This document shows, in pieces, positions 11,640-22,395 of a stretch of DNA of 64,000 nucleotides (positions are counted from its first letter, which is position 1; each line of letters begins with the position of its first letter). The notes beneath the pieces are model-generated. The model was not told where the DNA came from. It worked only from the letters and a program-made list of their open reading frames with translations, and searched no databases. A program made the position numbers and the translations under genes. Source of the stretch: Forficula auricularia (lineage: Eukaryota; Arthropoda; Insecta; Dermaptera; Forficulidae); contig JALMQS010000136.1 of NCBI GenBank assembly GCA_024734495.1, positions 3,373,054 to 3,437,053 on the forward strand, written 5' to 3'.

Positions 11640-12230
11640 TATTGTATTCATTTGAACTCGAATGAAAATGAAAAAACACCAATAGATTTTAAATTAAGAA
11701 ACATTAAATATATATTAATTAACAAGTCAAATTTGAAATATAATTGTCAGCTCGGATATTAAACTGATGGCTCAAATCGATTTTCATTAACCATACAAAT
11801 TTGAAATATAATTGTAATTTGGACTTGAATTTTGAAATGAAAGACTCCAATTCATTTTAAATTAAGAAACATTAAATATATATATATTAATTAACGAGGC
11901 AAATTTGAAATATAATTGTCAGCTCGGATTTTAAACTGATAGCTCCAATCGATTTTTCATTAACCAGGCAAATTTGAAATATAATTGTAATTTGGACTCG
12001 AATTTTGAAATGAAAGACTCCAATTCATTTTAAATTAAGAAACATTAAATATATATATTAATTAACGAGGCAAATTTGAAATATAATTGTCAGCTCGGAT
12101 TTTTAAACTGATAGCTACAATCGATTTTCATTAACCAGGCAAATTTGTAATATAATTGTAATTTGGACTCGAATTTTTGAAATGAAAGACTCCAATTCGT
12201 TTTAAATTAAGAAACATTAAATATATTGAT
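11640..12230 (+). repeat. Tandem repeat, unit about 172 bp, three-plus copies
   Basis: The block GTCAGCTCGGAT occurs at about 11747, 11920 and 12090. Each unit carries AATTTGAAATATAATTGT twice, AATTTGGACTCGAATTTT, AATGAAAGACTCCAATTC and AAATTAAGAAACATTAAATA. Units differ by a few indels. Non-coding. Confidence 0.8.
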
Positions 12231-12409
12231 AATTATTCTTCCAACCCCCCCCTCGTCACACAAAAATTAAAGAGGCGAAACTTTTAAGAGACGATGTATT
12301 TTCGGTAGTTTACGGGTATACATTTGAAGTGTGGTTTTTTAAGAGGAATAAAATTTTTGGACCGATTTTTGAAATAATTTTGGAAGTGCGGTTTTAATTT
12401 AATAATTTC

Positions 12410-12560
12410 TACATTTAAAATTGCAAAATATGTGACGTCACAGCGGGGGAGGGGGTAACACAAATATGACCACTTGTGACAAGGACGTGGGGGTTCCAAA
12501 AATCATAAAATTCGTGTGACGTAATTTATGGATGGTTCCTAATGTGCTGGGTGTTCAGTG
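12410..12560. repeat. Probable DNA-transposon-derived segment with G-rich tract
   Basis: Contains TGACGTCACAGCGGGGGAGG, then ATGACCACTTGTGACAAGGA and TGTGACGTAATTTATGGATG. Text like this is common in interspersed repeats of invertebrates, by my recollection only; no partner copy exists in this window and no TIR pair was found. Confidence 0.25.
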
Positions 12561-12639
12561 CCTAAGTTTGTATTAATAATAATTAACACCTTTCTGTCAA
12601 GTTTCAGCTTTTTTTAAAGCTCACGCCATAAAATTATCA

Positions 12640-13440
12640 ATTCTTTTCCACTTTACCCTTTAAATTTATTCATCATGATTAAATTATTTTTATTACTTGA
12701 GATTGAACAAAAATGATTCACATTTTATATTTATATTCGTATAAAAGAACAAAATCTCTTTTTGTATAGATATAAATCTAATTTTTATAAAAATGTTTTC
12801 ATCTTCTTTTTTGCTCATTTATGCAAAAAGAATCTAACGAGAAGGTTTTATGAGAAAAAAGAGGGGGAAAAAAAACGAACTTCCCTCCTAAGTTTAGTGA
12901 TTATTATATTTTATTATATGAGGTGGAGCTTTAGAAAAAAAAGCGTCGAGGGTCGTAAAAACGTATGTCTGTCTCTCCCAAGTGTCACCTTTGGTGGCGT
13001 TAAAGAATTGCAAAAGGACAAACAATTGCCCGGTTGTAATGAGATGATTACAGGTGACCCTGACACTGAGCCAACCGGTTTCAGCTGAGCTGAAGATTCT
13101 TTCATTCATTCATACAAGAGAGGGGGACGAAAAGAAGGGGACCACCCCTCCATCCACCCACGCATTTCTTTTTCTTTAAATCTATTCATGAAGAGTAAAA
13201 AAAAATACCCACCTCAGCTCATTCATTGCATTAGGAAGGGGGATTTTTTTGAAATGGTTCAGGAGAGGGGTCCGGGGAGGGGGGGGGAGAGTTCACTCAC
13301 ACAAACACAAACACACAAGTGGTGCTGCTGCCCTGCACCCTCACTCTGTTTGAACAAGCTAACGAAGCCCGAAAACCGTGACTGGAATCTGTCTGTCTGT
13401 CTGTATGTCCAGCCGCTAGGAAAACTGCGTTAACTTGATT
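12640..13440 (+). other. Mixed single-copy stretch with GC-richer core; possible exon relic, unassigned
   Basis: Within the window this stretch is not repeated. The part at 12950-13090 has balanced base composition and is open on both strands (108 codons from 12762 on the plus strand). The segment GGCGTTAAAGAATTGCAAAA to about 13085 would read ...NEMITGDPDTEPTGFS, which I do not recognise. At 13260-13400 there is a G run, a CA-rich tract and a TCTG tetranucleotide run (13389-13406). It could be single-copy host DNA. Confidence 0.2.
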
Positions 13441-13592
13441 TGAATATGTTTATCAGCCGTAGCACATATATACACACTCACACATAGACAAATACAAATA
13501 GACAAGCAAATACAGTAAGTTTGGTCCCCTTTCTAGAAATCAATAATGTCCAGTGAGAGAAAAAAATATGCCAATTTGCCAATTTTCATTTA

Positions 13593-13910
13593 TCTACTCG
13601 TATTAAATTGTTTATATATTTATTTGTATGAGTATATTTGTAACTTAGTTCTATTTTGAAAACGGCTCTAACGATTTTGATGAAATATTAACAAGTTTTG
13701 AGGATGAGAAAGCGATCTGGCTAGGTCTGGACCTCGACAAATTTCATCTTAATTGATCTTTTCTTAATTAAAGTAATTATTGATAGATGAAAATCTCAAT
13801 AAAAAGTTTGTTTACATTTTTTCAATTATCTTTTATTTTTAATTGTTTTTGTTTTTATTAATTTTAAAACCCACTAATAGGTTATAGCAAATATTAATAT
13901 ATGAATATTG
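13593..13910 (+). mobile_element. Helitron-A 5' end, truncated
   Basis: Starts at an A/T junction with TCTACTCGTATTAAATTG, a divergent copy of the Helitron-A 5' end, followed by TTCTATTTTGAAAACGGCTC, CGATTTTGATGAAA, AAGCGATCTGGCTAGGTCTG and CCCACTAATAGGTTATAGCA. Homologous text occurs at 17500-17797 (minus), 35340-35648 (minus), 40962-41235 and 45750-46050. It is broken at about 13910 by an inverted-repeat insertion. No Rep/helicase frame. Confidence 0.65.
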
Positions 13911-13911
13911 T

Positions 13912-14150
13912 AAGAGGTTCGTGGCTGTGATGAAACTATACTAGATGAAGGAGGAGTTATCAGCCAAAAGATGGAATCACTGGGTTCAATAAAACACCTT
14001 TAATGAGACGTTTCGGCCAAATGGGTTCAATAAAACACCTTTAATGAGACGTTTCGGCCAAATAAAATTTAGGCCGAAACGTCTCATTAAAGGTGTTTAT
14101 TGAACTGTGTTCCATCTTTGGCTGATAACTCCTCCTTCATCTAGTATAAA
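13912..14150. repeat. Inverted-repeat element with a duplicated 41-bp internal block and a half hammerhead-like motif
   Basis: Arms (TAGATGAAGGAGGAGTTATC on the left, its complement ending near 14148) enclose two direct copies of a 41-base block containing AAACACCTTTAATGAGACG and TTTCGGCCAAA. The palindrome centre at about 14062-14072 gives GGCCGAAACGTCTCATTAAA on the plus strand. GGCC-GAAAC-GUC is the 3' half of the hammerhead-type motif found elsewhere here, but no CUGANGA lies upstream, so it cannot be a complete ribozyme. The AT-rich flanks AAATATTAATAT are similar on both sides. Confidence 0.65.
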
Positions 14151-14194
14151 TATTAATATATTTATTAAAATTAAACAATTTAATTGATTGAATG

Positions 14195-15135
14195 AGGGAA
14201 AAACGAAGGGATTATTGGGGGGGAGAATCCAATCGACAGTTGGGGAATAATGGAATTGAAATAAATATCGGAAAAGAGGTTTTTATCTAATTAGATTTTT
14301 CCTCTTATTAAAAACAAGGACTAAAGATGAATAAAGGACACTCGATGGTGGAGAAGTAATCTTCGGAATCGAAGCAAAAATACAATGTATACATTAATTA
14401 ATGTAAAATAATTGGTTTAATAAAATTTATTATAAAAATTTAATTGATGGAAGGGAAAGGATGAATTGATGAAACCAATCGACTTGATTGGGGAATAATG
14501 GAATTGAAATAATTATCGGAAAAGATGTTTTTTTATCTAATTAGATATTTCCTCTTATTAAAAACAAGGACTAAAGATGAATAAGGACACTCGATGGTGG
14601 AGAAGTTATCTCCGGAATCGAAGCAAAAAATACAATGTATACATTAATTAATGTAAAATAATCGGTTTAATAAAATTTATAAAAAAAAAAAAATTTAATT
14701 GATGGGAGACATGGATGGGAGGTGATGGATTAATTTCCGCAGGTATTGGAATAATTATCGGAAAAGAGGTTTTTTTATTTAATTAGTTTTTTCCTCTTAT
14801 TAAAAACAAGTACTAAAAAGATGATCAAGGACACTCGATGGTGGAGAAGTAATCTCCGGAGTCGAAGCTAAAATACAATGTATACATTAATTCATATAAA
14901 ATAATTGGTTTAATAAAATTTATAAAATTTAATTGATTGACGGATTGAAGATTGAATAATGGAATTGAAATAATTATCGGAAAAGAGGTTTTTGTTTAAA
15001 TAGATTTTCCTCTTATTAAAAACAAGGACTAAAAGATGATCAAGGACAGTCGATGGTGGAGAAGTAATCTCCGGAATCGAAGCTCAAAAAAACAATGTAT
15101 GCATAAATTCATGTAAAATAATTGGTTTAATAAAA
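14195..15135 (+). repeat. Four-unit tandem block of Helitron-associated sequence
   Basis: Units of about 190-260 bases beginning near 14215, 14490, 14745 and 14950 share GGAATAATGGAATTGAAATA, TATCGGAAAAGAGG, TTCCTCTTATTAAAAACAAG, GACACTCGATGGTGGAGAAG and AATACAATGTATACATTAAT. A lone inverted unit lies at 52165-52395, and a diverged block with the same GGAGATTA-TTCCCCAC text is inside Helitron-A relics at 17350 and 35190. This suggests the array expanded inside, or beside, a Helitron. Confidence 0.75.
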
Positions 15136-15199
15136 TTATCAATTTCTGATTCATTCGCCCAACTTTTTCTTTTACGAGATGCATGCAAGGTATTATATT

Positions 15200-15600
15200 G
15201 AGTCACTATTAATAACATCACTAAAAGAGAAAAAATAAAAAAAAAATAAAACCGACTTCAAAAAAATAAAATAATAATAACTTAAAAATAAAATAAAATA
15301 CACTAAAAAGAATAAAATAATTATCTTATTTAGTTACAACTAAACGACGAAATATTAACATGAAATCACTTTTTGAAGTCGGAGCCAAACAAACAATATA
15401 AGCGAGCTTACCCGCCAAGCGTACTAAGAAACATCCGTCGAGTTTGATTCATAAAATGTATATGTTTGGCACCGACTTCCAAAAGTGATTTTATGTTAAT
15501 ATTTCGTCGTTTAGTTGTAACTAAATAAGATAATAATTATTTTATACCTTTTAGTGTATTTTATTTGATTTTTGAGTTCTTATTATTTTATTTTTTATTT
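15200..15600. mobile_element. AACCGACTTC foldback element, partial
   Basis: The palindromic core is present: TTACAACTAAACGACGAAAT, TTTTGAAGTCGGAGCCAAAC, ATATGTTTGGCACCGACTTC and the complementary arm. The long CCTCCTCC arm is missing apart from a short TCACTATTAATAACATCACT piece at the left. Confidence 0.75.
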
Positions 15601-15784
15601 CTTTTAAATCTCAATAAAATGAACTTTTATTTATTTATTTATTATATTAATTATTAAATACAATCTTGTGTGATATGTGAGTAGTTTCGCGAATCAAGCT
15701 CGTCCACTTATTCCACCTCTTTTGAGATGTTTTAGTGACTTAATATCATGTTCGTGAGTTTGTAGATATTCTAAGCAAGTCAAT

Positions 15785-15970
15785 TAATTGAATAATATGA
15801 TATTTAATCCAGGAGGTGTGTCCAAATGGAAAGGGCCCTGGCCTTGATTCGTTTTGGGAAGAAACCGACCACTTTGCCTAATTGCCGCCTGCCACCCACG
15901 CAGAAGTTCCGGACCCCACACCGTCCCCGACCCCGGACGGGAAACACAGACACCTCTTCTTTGGTGTTCT
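15785..15970 (-). other. GC-rich segment adjoining the inverted repeat, unassigned
   Basis: About 190 bases of elevated GC, open on the minus strand for 89 codons. The translation (…HQRRGVCVSRPGSGTVWGP…) is not a family I recognise. It is present beside this copy but absent beside the 6310 copy, so it may be an insertion, or the original flank of one copy. Confidence 0.25.
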
Positions 15971-15971
15971 C

Positions 15972-17060
15972 TCAAGAACGAAGAAGATGATGACCAAACC
16001 AGCCAACTTGCTTGCTTGCGTAGCGTGTAATTCCAATCTTTAATGATGAACATTGGAAAATTTCAGGCTTGGAGGCTGAACGAAACAGCCAGAGAATCAA
16101 CCATTCCCTTCCTGATGGATAACTATAGTTAGACCCCCTCGCAACGAGCGCGTTAATCTCCAACGAGAACTGGAAACACATCAAGAATTTTACGAGTAGT
16201 CACCTAAATAGTTTATTTCTAGTGATAAACAATAATAAAAACTATTAAATCTGTTATCGGGAAATAAGGACTATATTTTTTATGCGCTATTTTTGATTAA
16301 GTACTAGATGAGAATCAATCGCTATTTTTGATTTTAACTCGATTCCTCTATGTCTTCAGCAAAGGTAACGGATAAGAAAACAACGCAGTTGCTATGGTTA
16401 CTTATAAAATCTCCTCACAAATTTTTAGCATTTCACAGAGAGAAGCCTATCCATTCTTCTTTAAGTTAGGTTAAATGAGCTATATTAAAACGATCAAATG
16501 AATAAATTTAAAAAAATTAAAAAAGTACTATCTTACTCTAGAGTAAAGTACTTTAAAATATAATTTTACTAAAAACTTTATTTGAGCTTTTTGTGGTCCC
16601 CAAGGTACTTAATTAGGATATTAAATTTCATCAAAATTGGTTTAGTCATTTTCAAGATATTTATAAAAAACTAAAAAAGTACTGAAATAAAGTACTAATG
16701 TTTGTGGGTCGATATATACAAAAAACGAATCAGCGCTAATGGGAGGTTTTCAATTTCATTTCAATCGGTGTAACGGTGTGGAAAAAATCGTGGGCCAAAA
16801 AACGATAACATCCATCCATCCATACATCCGCACGCACTAAATGAAAAAATCGCACTTTTTGGCCTCTCGACGAGACCCCATGTAATTTTTGGCAAAACCG
16901 TCACGTGCTAAAATTCAACCTAATTGAATACTACAATTTGTGACTTTAATTGAGTCAATGGGTTCCGTAGTCTTTACCTGAGGACCCTTTGAAGTCGCGC
17001 TTGCCGCGAGACCGATTACAATACTTTCCCCATGCTCCGCATTGGATAAAGTAAAAAAAT
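15972..17060 (-). repeat. Inverted copy of the core of the 5108-6956 element
   Basis: Runs antiparallel to about 5150-6310 with high identity over about 1.1 kb. Both share an identical 70-residue frame (…SLEINALVARGSNYSYPSG…), the TTTACTCTAGAGTAAGATAG palindrome and AAGTCGCGCTTGCCGCGAG. The TIRs of the 5-kb element are not present, so this copy is truncated or is an older insertion of the core. Distance between the arms is about 9.7 kb. Confidence 0.8.
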
Positions 17061-17215
17061 ACAAATATATAGTAAACGCCACCTGGACCACCCTACCCCA
17101 TTCCACCCAAACCTCGCCACACCCCCGAATCCCCCCCCCAGCTGCACCCCACATACTTTACCCTCCCCCACATCCATCCCCACCCTACACCCAGTTTTTG
17201 CATTTCTAGCTTTCT
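17061..17215 (-). repeat. C-rich tract (G-rich on minus strand)
   Basis: Polypyrimidine-like C-rich sequence (CCACCCTACCCCATTCCACC and similar) resembling in composition the G-rich tract before the 3' ends of Helitron-A copies at 36725, 41800 and 46370. It may be the degraded subterminal part of the Helitron-A relic that follows. The minus-strand frame of 79 codons is low-complexity. Confidence 0.4.
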
Positions 17216-17339
17216 AGTGGTCCAAAATATTATGTGTATATATCGTAGGTATATAAATAAATTCCGTATAATTATTTTTTTTAATTAAATAACAATTTAT
17301 CGAATTTTTTTTATTCAATTAAATAAATAATAATTTTAT

Positions 17340-17797
17340 TGAAGCAATTTTTTACATGAAATAGGCTTCGATTTCGGAGATTATTTCCCCACTAACGACT
17401 ATACTTGATCTTCTTACATGCGAAGCTATTTTTAGTCCGTGTTTTTTAATAAGAGGAATTTTATTCAATTGAATTGGCAAATTCTAATATATAACAATAT
17501 TTGCTATAGCCTATTAGTGGGTTTTAAAATTAAAAAAACCAATTAAAAATAAAAGATAAATGAAAAAAATGTAAATTAACTTTTTTATTGAGATTTTCAT
17601 CTATCAATAATTACTTTAATTAAGAAAAGATCAATTAAGATGAAATTTGTCGAGGTCCAGAATTAGCTTTCTTTTCCTCAAAACTTGTTAATAGAATTTG
17701 TTTAATCAAAATCGGTAGAGCCGTCTTCAAAATAGAACCAAGATACAAATATATAAATAAATATATAAACAATTTTTGCTAGTTTAATAAGTGTAGA
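17340..17797 (-). mobile_element. Helitron-A relic, 5' end on the minus strand
   Basis: The 5' terminus is at 17797 (minus strand TCTACACTTATTAAACTAGC). It contains the same block order as 35178-35648: TTTTTACATGAAATAGGCTT, TTTAGTCCGTGTTTTTTAAT, ATTAGTGGGTTTTAAAATT and TCGAGGTCCAG. The expected 3' hairpin and CTRR end are not visible, so the element is incomplete. Confidence 0.65.
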
Positions 17798-17810
17798 TAG
17801 ATTTTATTAC

Positions 17811-17850
17811 CAACGTTTCATCAACTTTGTTGACTTCTTCAGGGCTCTAA
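17811..17850 (-). ncRNA. Hammerhead-ribozyme-like core
   Basis: On the minus strand: AGAGCC, CUGAAGA, one unpaired A, helix II GUCAAC/GUUGAU with an AAA loop, GAAAC, GUU, then GGU. Core residues of the hammerhead (CUGANGA and GAAA) are intact, helix II has six pairs including one G-U, helix III would be the two-pair AC/GU, and helix I would be GCC/GGU. Very short helices I and III are the pattern reported for hammerheads of Penelope-like elements. It abuts a Helitron 5' end. Activity is inferred. Confidence 0.6.
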
Positions 17851-18194
17851 AAAGTTGAAGATGGAACTAAGCGATCGTCAAAGCAGGATTTTGTAGTCAA
17901 GTACCACCGTTTCAAAACAATTTCCTTGAAGTATTGTAAGTGACTTGGTTTCATAGTAAGAAATACACACATCAGGTTCGTCAAAAACCGCAAAAATTAT
18001 AATAACTTCGAGAGACGAGGCGTCATTCATCTCAAAGTGACTGATAGCATTGAGTGGTACAAGTTCGGAAGTTCCTCGTGCGATATGGCACCCCTGAGGT
18101 CCCCTAAACCCCTGTGACCACTTTGCCCTCCATGGCCAGTTTGCCCGGCTTCTCCCCTACCAAAAAAAAAATCTTTAAAATTTAATTTATTCCA

Positions 18195-18300
18195 ATTTTA
18201 AACAATTTAATTAAAATTTCATTTAATTTATATTTTAATGAGTTTTAAAGAAATTAATTTGAAAAACGTTTTCCAAATTAATTAGAAAAAAATATATTTT
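18195..18300 (-). repeat. AAAACGTTTT dispersed repeat copy
   Basis: AATTTATATTTTAATGAGTT, then TTGAAAAACGTTTTCCAAAT, matching the block at 560 and 10740. A GA-dinucleotide run follows at 18516-18538. Confidence 0.5.
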
Positions 18301-19717
18301 ATTTACCTATATATATTATTAAAACAATCAAATAAACTATTTCAAAATGAATAAATAGGGTTAATAAAAATTCGTCGCTTTATTGGGACCACTATTACAT
18401 TTTTCTCTTTCTAATTTTTTTATTACTGTATATTTAATCAATCTATTTTTTAATTAAACTATATATATTTTATTTTACATTGCGAACATAAAGTGTGGAT
18501 AATTATTCCAAAAGAGAAATAGAGAGAGAGAGAGAGAAAGCTAAAAAATATATAATTAAATGAAATATAATTGTTTTATTACTTTTTTTATAATATGTAT
18601 TCTGCTCTTTTGCTGATCACAAAACTGGACCAAATTCTTAAATCCTTGTACACTGTAGGGTGCTCCTTATTTTGGATATTTTCGAATATTTACTAAGACA
18701 GGGGCTCATATGGTTAGAAATAAATTTAAAAATATCCCCCAAGTTTCAAGTCTCTATCTCAATTTTAACCTAGTGCTACACAGGGATTAAGTTTCCCCAA
18801 CTAAATAAAATGGGGTTTTTGGGATTGAACGATCAATTTTTTATTCCGGCCAAAGTAATGGTTCAAAAAAATTGAAACTCTGTAAACTTTATCCTTATAA
18901 TAATAGCTATGGTTCAGAATTTTTACAGATTTTTAGATATTACAATTTTGGAGTTACATCTAGATAAGTTACTGCTATATCTTAAAGATCAAGAGCCCAC
19001 GACTGCCAGACCTTGGTTATTTTATAAAAGCTGAAAGTTTTTCTGTGCATGTCCCCTATACAGGTAAGAACGACCAGCGACTATAGAGTTTGGGTTGTGG
19101 TTACTTTGGCAGGTAACAGGTAATAAAGGTGTATAAAATAGTACTTTAAATTCGTTAAAGTATAAAGCTCAATTTTTTTATATTTTCTTCGGGATAACTT
19201 TAGAAATCTCGTCATCCATTGCCGGACACTTATGACAGTTGCTACCCCTGCCAGACACCCCTAAACTTTAATAAATTATAATTATACTTTTGTTATAATA
19301 TAAAAGATAAATTTTATATATGTTACTTGTCAACCTATAAAAAAATGTTTCCTCAATAGGCGGACAGTTTTAATGGTTTTTACATAGATTTTTGACATTT
19401 CGGTTATTATTGATAACCATTGGTGAAGACATGGAGGAATCGACTTAAAATCAAAAATATCCATCGATTCTTATCTAATTCTAGAGGAATAACATTATTG
19501 CATTCCATTTTTGTTGTTTTGACTATTAATGACAACTTCTACTAAAAACGTGGAAGAATCGACTTAAAATCAAAAAGAAAGTTTAGGGGTGTCTGGCAGG
19601 GGGTAGCAACTGTCATAAGTGTCCGGCAATGGATGACGAGATTTCTAAAGTTATCCCGAAGAAAATATAAAAAAATTGAGCTTTATACTTTAACGAATTT
19701 AAAGTACTATTTTATAC

Positions 19718-20662
19718 ACCTTGCAATGGTCCTGGAGTTGAACGATGATTTATTTTAATAATTAATTAAATTCTTGTTTTTAGTCATAATTAAGTCTAAT
19801 TAAGGCAATCGATTAATCATCGAACAAGGGAAACTTATGAGTTCTGGGAAAACATAGCAAATGACCAGTGATTAACAACAGCGAAGAGCATTGACATGAG
19901 TGAGGCGAGCGGGTGAGCATCTACTGCTATCAATGTGGCTCAGAATACACCTACACAAATACCTATATTTGTATTCAAGTTCCGCAGTTTTGACAGGAGA
20001 GAGGCTAGCGAGTGAGCATACACTGCCAGAGGAATCGAAGAGAAGATATACCAATACCGATACTTTTACCTTCAAGTGCCGCCGTGATTGACTTCAAGAG
20101 TGAGTAGAAGCGAGAACACAGACTTCTTCTTATATATATATACTTCTGCCCTATAATTGAATATACACGCAAGGCCAGGAGTGAATAGGAGAGCTCTACT
20201 GTCTTATATATACACATATATACATATCTACACATACGGCGGAGTGACACACACACCTACGCGCTGATTCCTCGAGTACAAGGAGTATACAACGAGCACA
20301 CACACACCGGAGGCTCCTCTCCAGGACTTTGCTTGCAATACAGATACAGAGTGCATTGTACAATCAATCAATAAAACTACCTCATTGTCTCTCATAAACA
20401 GCTGGTCTGTATAACATTATTTATAGCATTAGTACCAGGAAGCCCATTTCCCTACATCCTTCACTCATCACCTAAGATTTCATTCTCCATTTTAGGGACG
20501 TGCCACTTGGATCAGACACTGAGGGACACACCCACCCCATCAACAAATAGCGAAGCAGATTAAACTAAGATTAACGTAACAATATAAAGCCCAATTTCCC
20601 TAGTACATAAGTTACATTGCCCCCCCCCCTTGCCCCTTGATAACCCCCCACCCCCTCGTGAC
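19718..20662 (+). mobile_element. Unclassified 0.93-kb insertion with 5-bp target duplication (possible solo LTR)
   Basis: Sits inside the inner right arm of the foldback. The interrupted arm reads ...ACACCTT on the left and ACCTTTATT on the right, while the intact arm reads ACACCTTTATT, giving the duplicated target ACCTT. Five-base duplications fit LTR retrotransposons. The insert has a CAATCAATAAAACTACCTCA polyadenylation-like segment near 20363 and ends in C runs. It lacks obvious TG...CA termini, and I saw no primer-binding site or gag/pol frame, so the LTR reading is tentative. Small frames across it are not recognisable. Confidence 0.45.
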
Positions 20663-21029
20663 CTTTATTACCTGTTACCTGCCAAAGTAACCACAACCCA
20701 AACTCTATAGTCGCTGGTCGTTCTTACCTATATAGGAGACATGCACAGAAAAACTTTCAGCTTTTATAAAATAACGAGAGGTCTGGCAGTCGTGGGCTCT
20801 TGGGCTATTAGTATTAATAAGTTATAGACTCCAAAATTACAATAGCTAAAAATCTGTAAAAATTCCGAGGGATATCTACTATTATAAGGATAAAGTCTAC
20901 CGATTTTCAATTTTTTGAACCATTTCCTTTGGCCGGAATAAAAATTGATTGTTCAATGCCAAAAACCCCATGTTATTTCGATGGGAAACTTAATCGGCTG
21001 TGTAGCACTAGGTTATAATTGAGACAGTG

Positions 21030-22261
21030 TTCAAAATTGCCACAATTTTTCACAAGTCCAATCAGTAATTACGCCATCGCACTCGGCCCCCTATTGTCGG
21101 CATTTTGCAACTTCACCCCCCACCACCTTTTTGCTCTCGAGGCCCTGGCTTATGCTCCCAATCACGTTTTTATTCATAGGAACTGATACAGGGTAAGCAT
21201 CTCTTAGAATGTGTGTTATTCGCTAGTTGTATGGGCCTGAAAGTAAGAATGTTCTGATAGCAAAAATTCATATCCTTACGTGTTCATTTCTTTAATTATT
21301 TTTCTCTTTATCCTCCCGGTCCGCCCCCGTGGTGTAATGGTCAGAGTAACTGACTGGCAACCCGGAGGTCTCTGGTTCGATTCCCTGCTATACCCAGACA
21401 TTTTTTCTGTAAGTATAGGGTCTGGTAATAAAAATTAAGTGGGAGATAAATTTAACCGAATTTATCGCGCGGAGAATTTACCACTGCTCGAAGCCCCTAA
21501 AACCTTAGTAAATTGGATATTGAATTGTATCTAAGTTTCTGAGATTGGCTCGTGATCCCGGCTTCTTTTCCTTCTACTCTGTTCTTTTCACGATGGAGGG
21601 GCCAGCCCATACAGGCCTTTAGGGGATCCACCTTCTGGTGTATCTCTTTCTCACATCAATATCATTAAAAAAAAAAAAAAAAAAAAAAATCCTGAAAGGT
21701 CCTTCACTACTAGGTCCAGAAACCACTGAAGGTTTTTCTTCAATATCGCTAAGCCACGCTTAGCAAAAATATGTTTTTGGCTCCCGCTCGCTTGGTGACC
21801 AACAAAACCCATAAATTCCCTTGCCCACCCAGGCGGCAAGAAACCAACCTTTTTTCTTTCTGTGCAGAAAAGGAATTTTGGCGCTCAATATCTTGACACG
21901 CCCACACACGGTGTATTCAATTTTAAGCCAGGCATCGCGGAACGGGAACCAGGCTCCAAATGGCCTGTACCTTTCCTAAACACTCTTCTTAATCAATCCA
22001 CCACACTCCACAATATCCAAACCTTCGCCTTTGTTGATTACTAAATAAATTTTATATAAACGTTAAATAGTTTTACCTTTTTATTTCATCCACTTTTGAA
22101 GAGAACTACCCATGTCTTACCTCCATTTTTTCTTTTACAGGATATCATATATGTATAATATTAATTAACTAGATAATCACAATAGCCCCTATCGAAACAT
22201 TTCTTTCATTATAAATAGCAGCTTCCTTGAGGCCTTACAACCCTCATAATAAAAAGGAGCG
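21030..22261 (+). mobile_element. Unclassified 1.23-kb insertion carrying a SINE
   Basis: Interrupts the outer right arm of the foldback. The left junction is AATTGAGA followed by CAGTGTTCAAAATTGCC; the right junction is CTTTCAAC followed by AGATAGAGAC, compared with intact AATTGAGATAGAGAC. The target duplication is at most three bases (AGA). The termini are loosely complementary (GTTCAAAAT against GTTGAAAGT). A 60-codon frame at 21862-22044 is not recognised. The SINE at 21325 lies within it. Confidence 0.5.
21325..21690 (+). mobile_element. tRNA-derived SINE, full length with poly(A)
   Basis: Head: A-box-like GTGGTGTAATGGTCAGAG and box B GGTTCGATTCC in tRNA spacing. The body contains ATAGGGTCTGGTAATAAAAA, CGAGAATTTACCACTGCTCG-like text and AAAAGAACAGAGTAGAAGG (as its complement), and it ends in a run of about 22 A. 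A minus-strand copy over its full length lies at 61349-61712, and a related head at 31880-31985. The flanks ATCCT(N3)GGTCC and ATCCT(N4)GGTCC look like an imperfect target duplication. Known role: non-autonomous pol III retroposon. Confidence 0.85.
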
Positions 22262-22395
22262 ATACTTTCAACAGATAGAGACTTGAAACTTGGGGGATAT
22301 ATTTTTTTTAATTTATTTAGAACCATATGAGCCCCTGTTCGCGTAAATATTCGAAAATATCCAAAATAATGGGCACTCTAATACACTGTCCACTC

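Larger units (their letters stand above)
18640..22395. repeat. Large foldback element split by two later insertions
   Basis: Left arm 18640-19140 is complementary to three right-hand pieces read together: 19575-19722 pairs with 19130-19275, 20658-21029 pairs with about 18755-19115, and 22262-22395 pairs with 18640-18755. Landmarks are GCTCATATGGTTAGAAATAA against TTATTTAGAACCATATGAGC, and TAGTGCTACACAGG against CTGTGTAGCACTA. The gaps (19723-20657 and 21030-22261) are later insertions. An inner loop lies at 19276-19574. Non-coding. Confidence 0.75.

Noticed and set aside
12762..13088. 108-codon protein-coding gene
   Set aside because: The first half is a low-complexity AT-rich translation, no family is recognised, and the opposite strand is equally open.
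13912..14150. Complete hammerhead motif
   Set aside because: GGCC-GAAAC-GUC is present, but there is no CUGANGA block upstream in either orientation.
21325..21400. Functional tRNA gene
   Set aside because: The promoter boxes are good, but the same head with the same long body and poly(A) occurs at 61349-61712, so it is a SINE.
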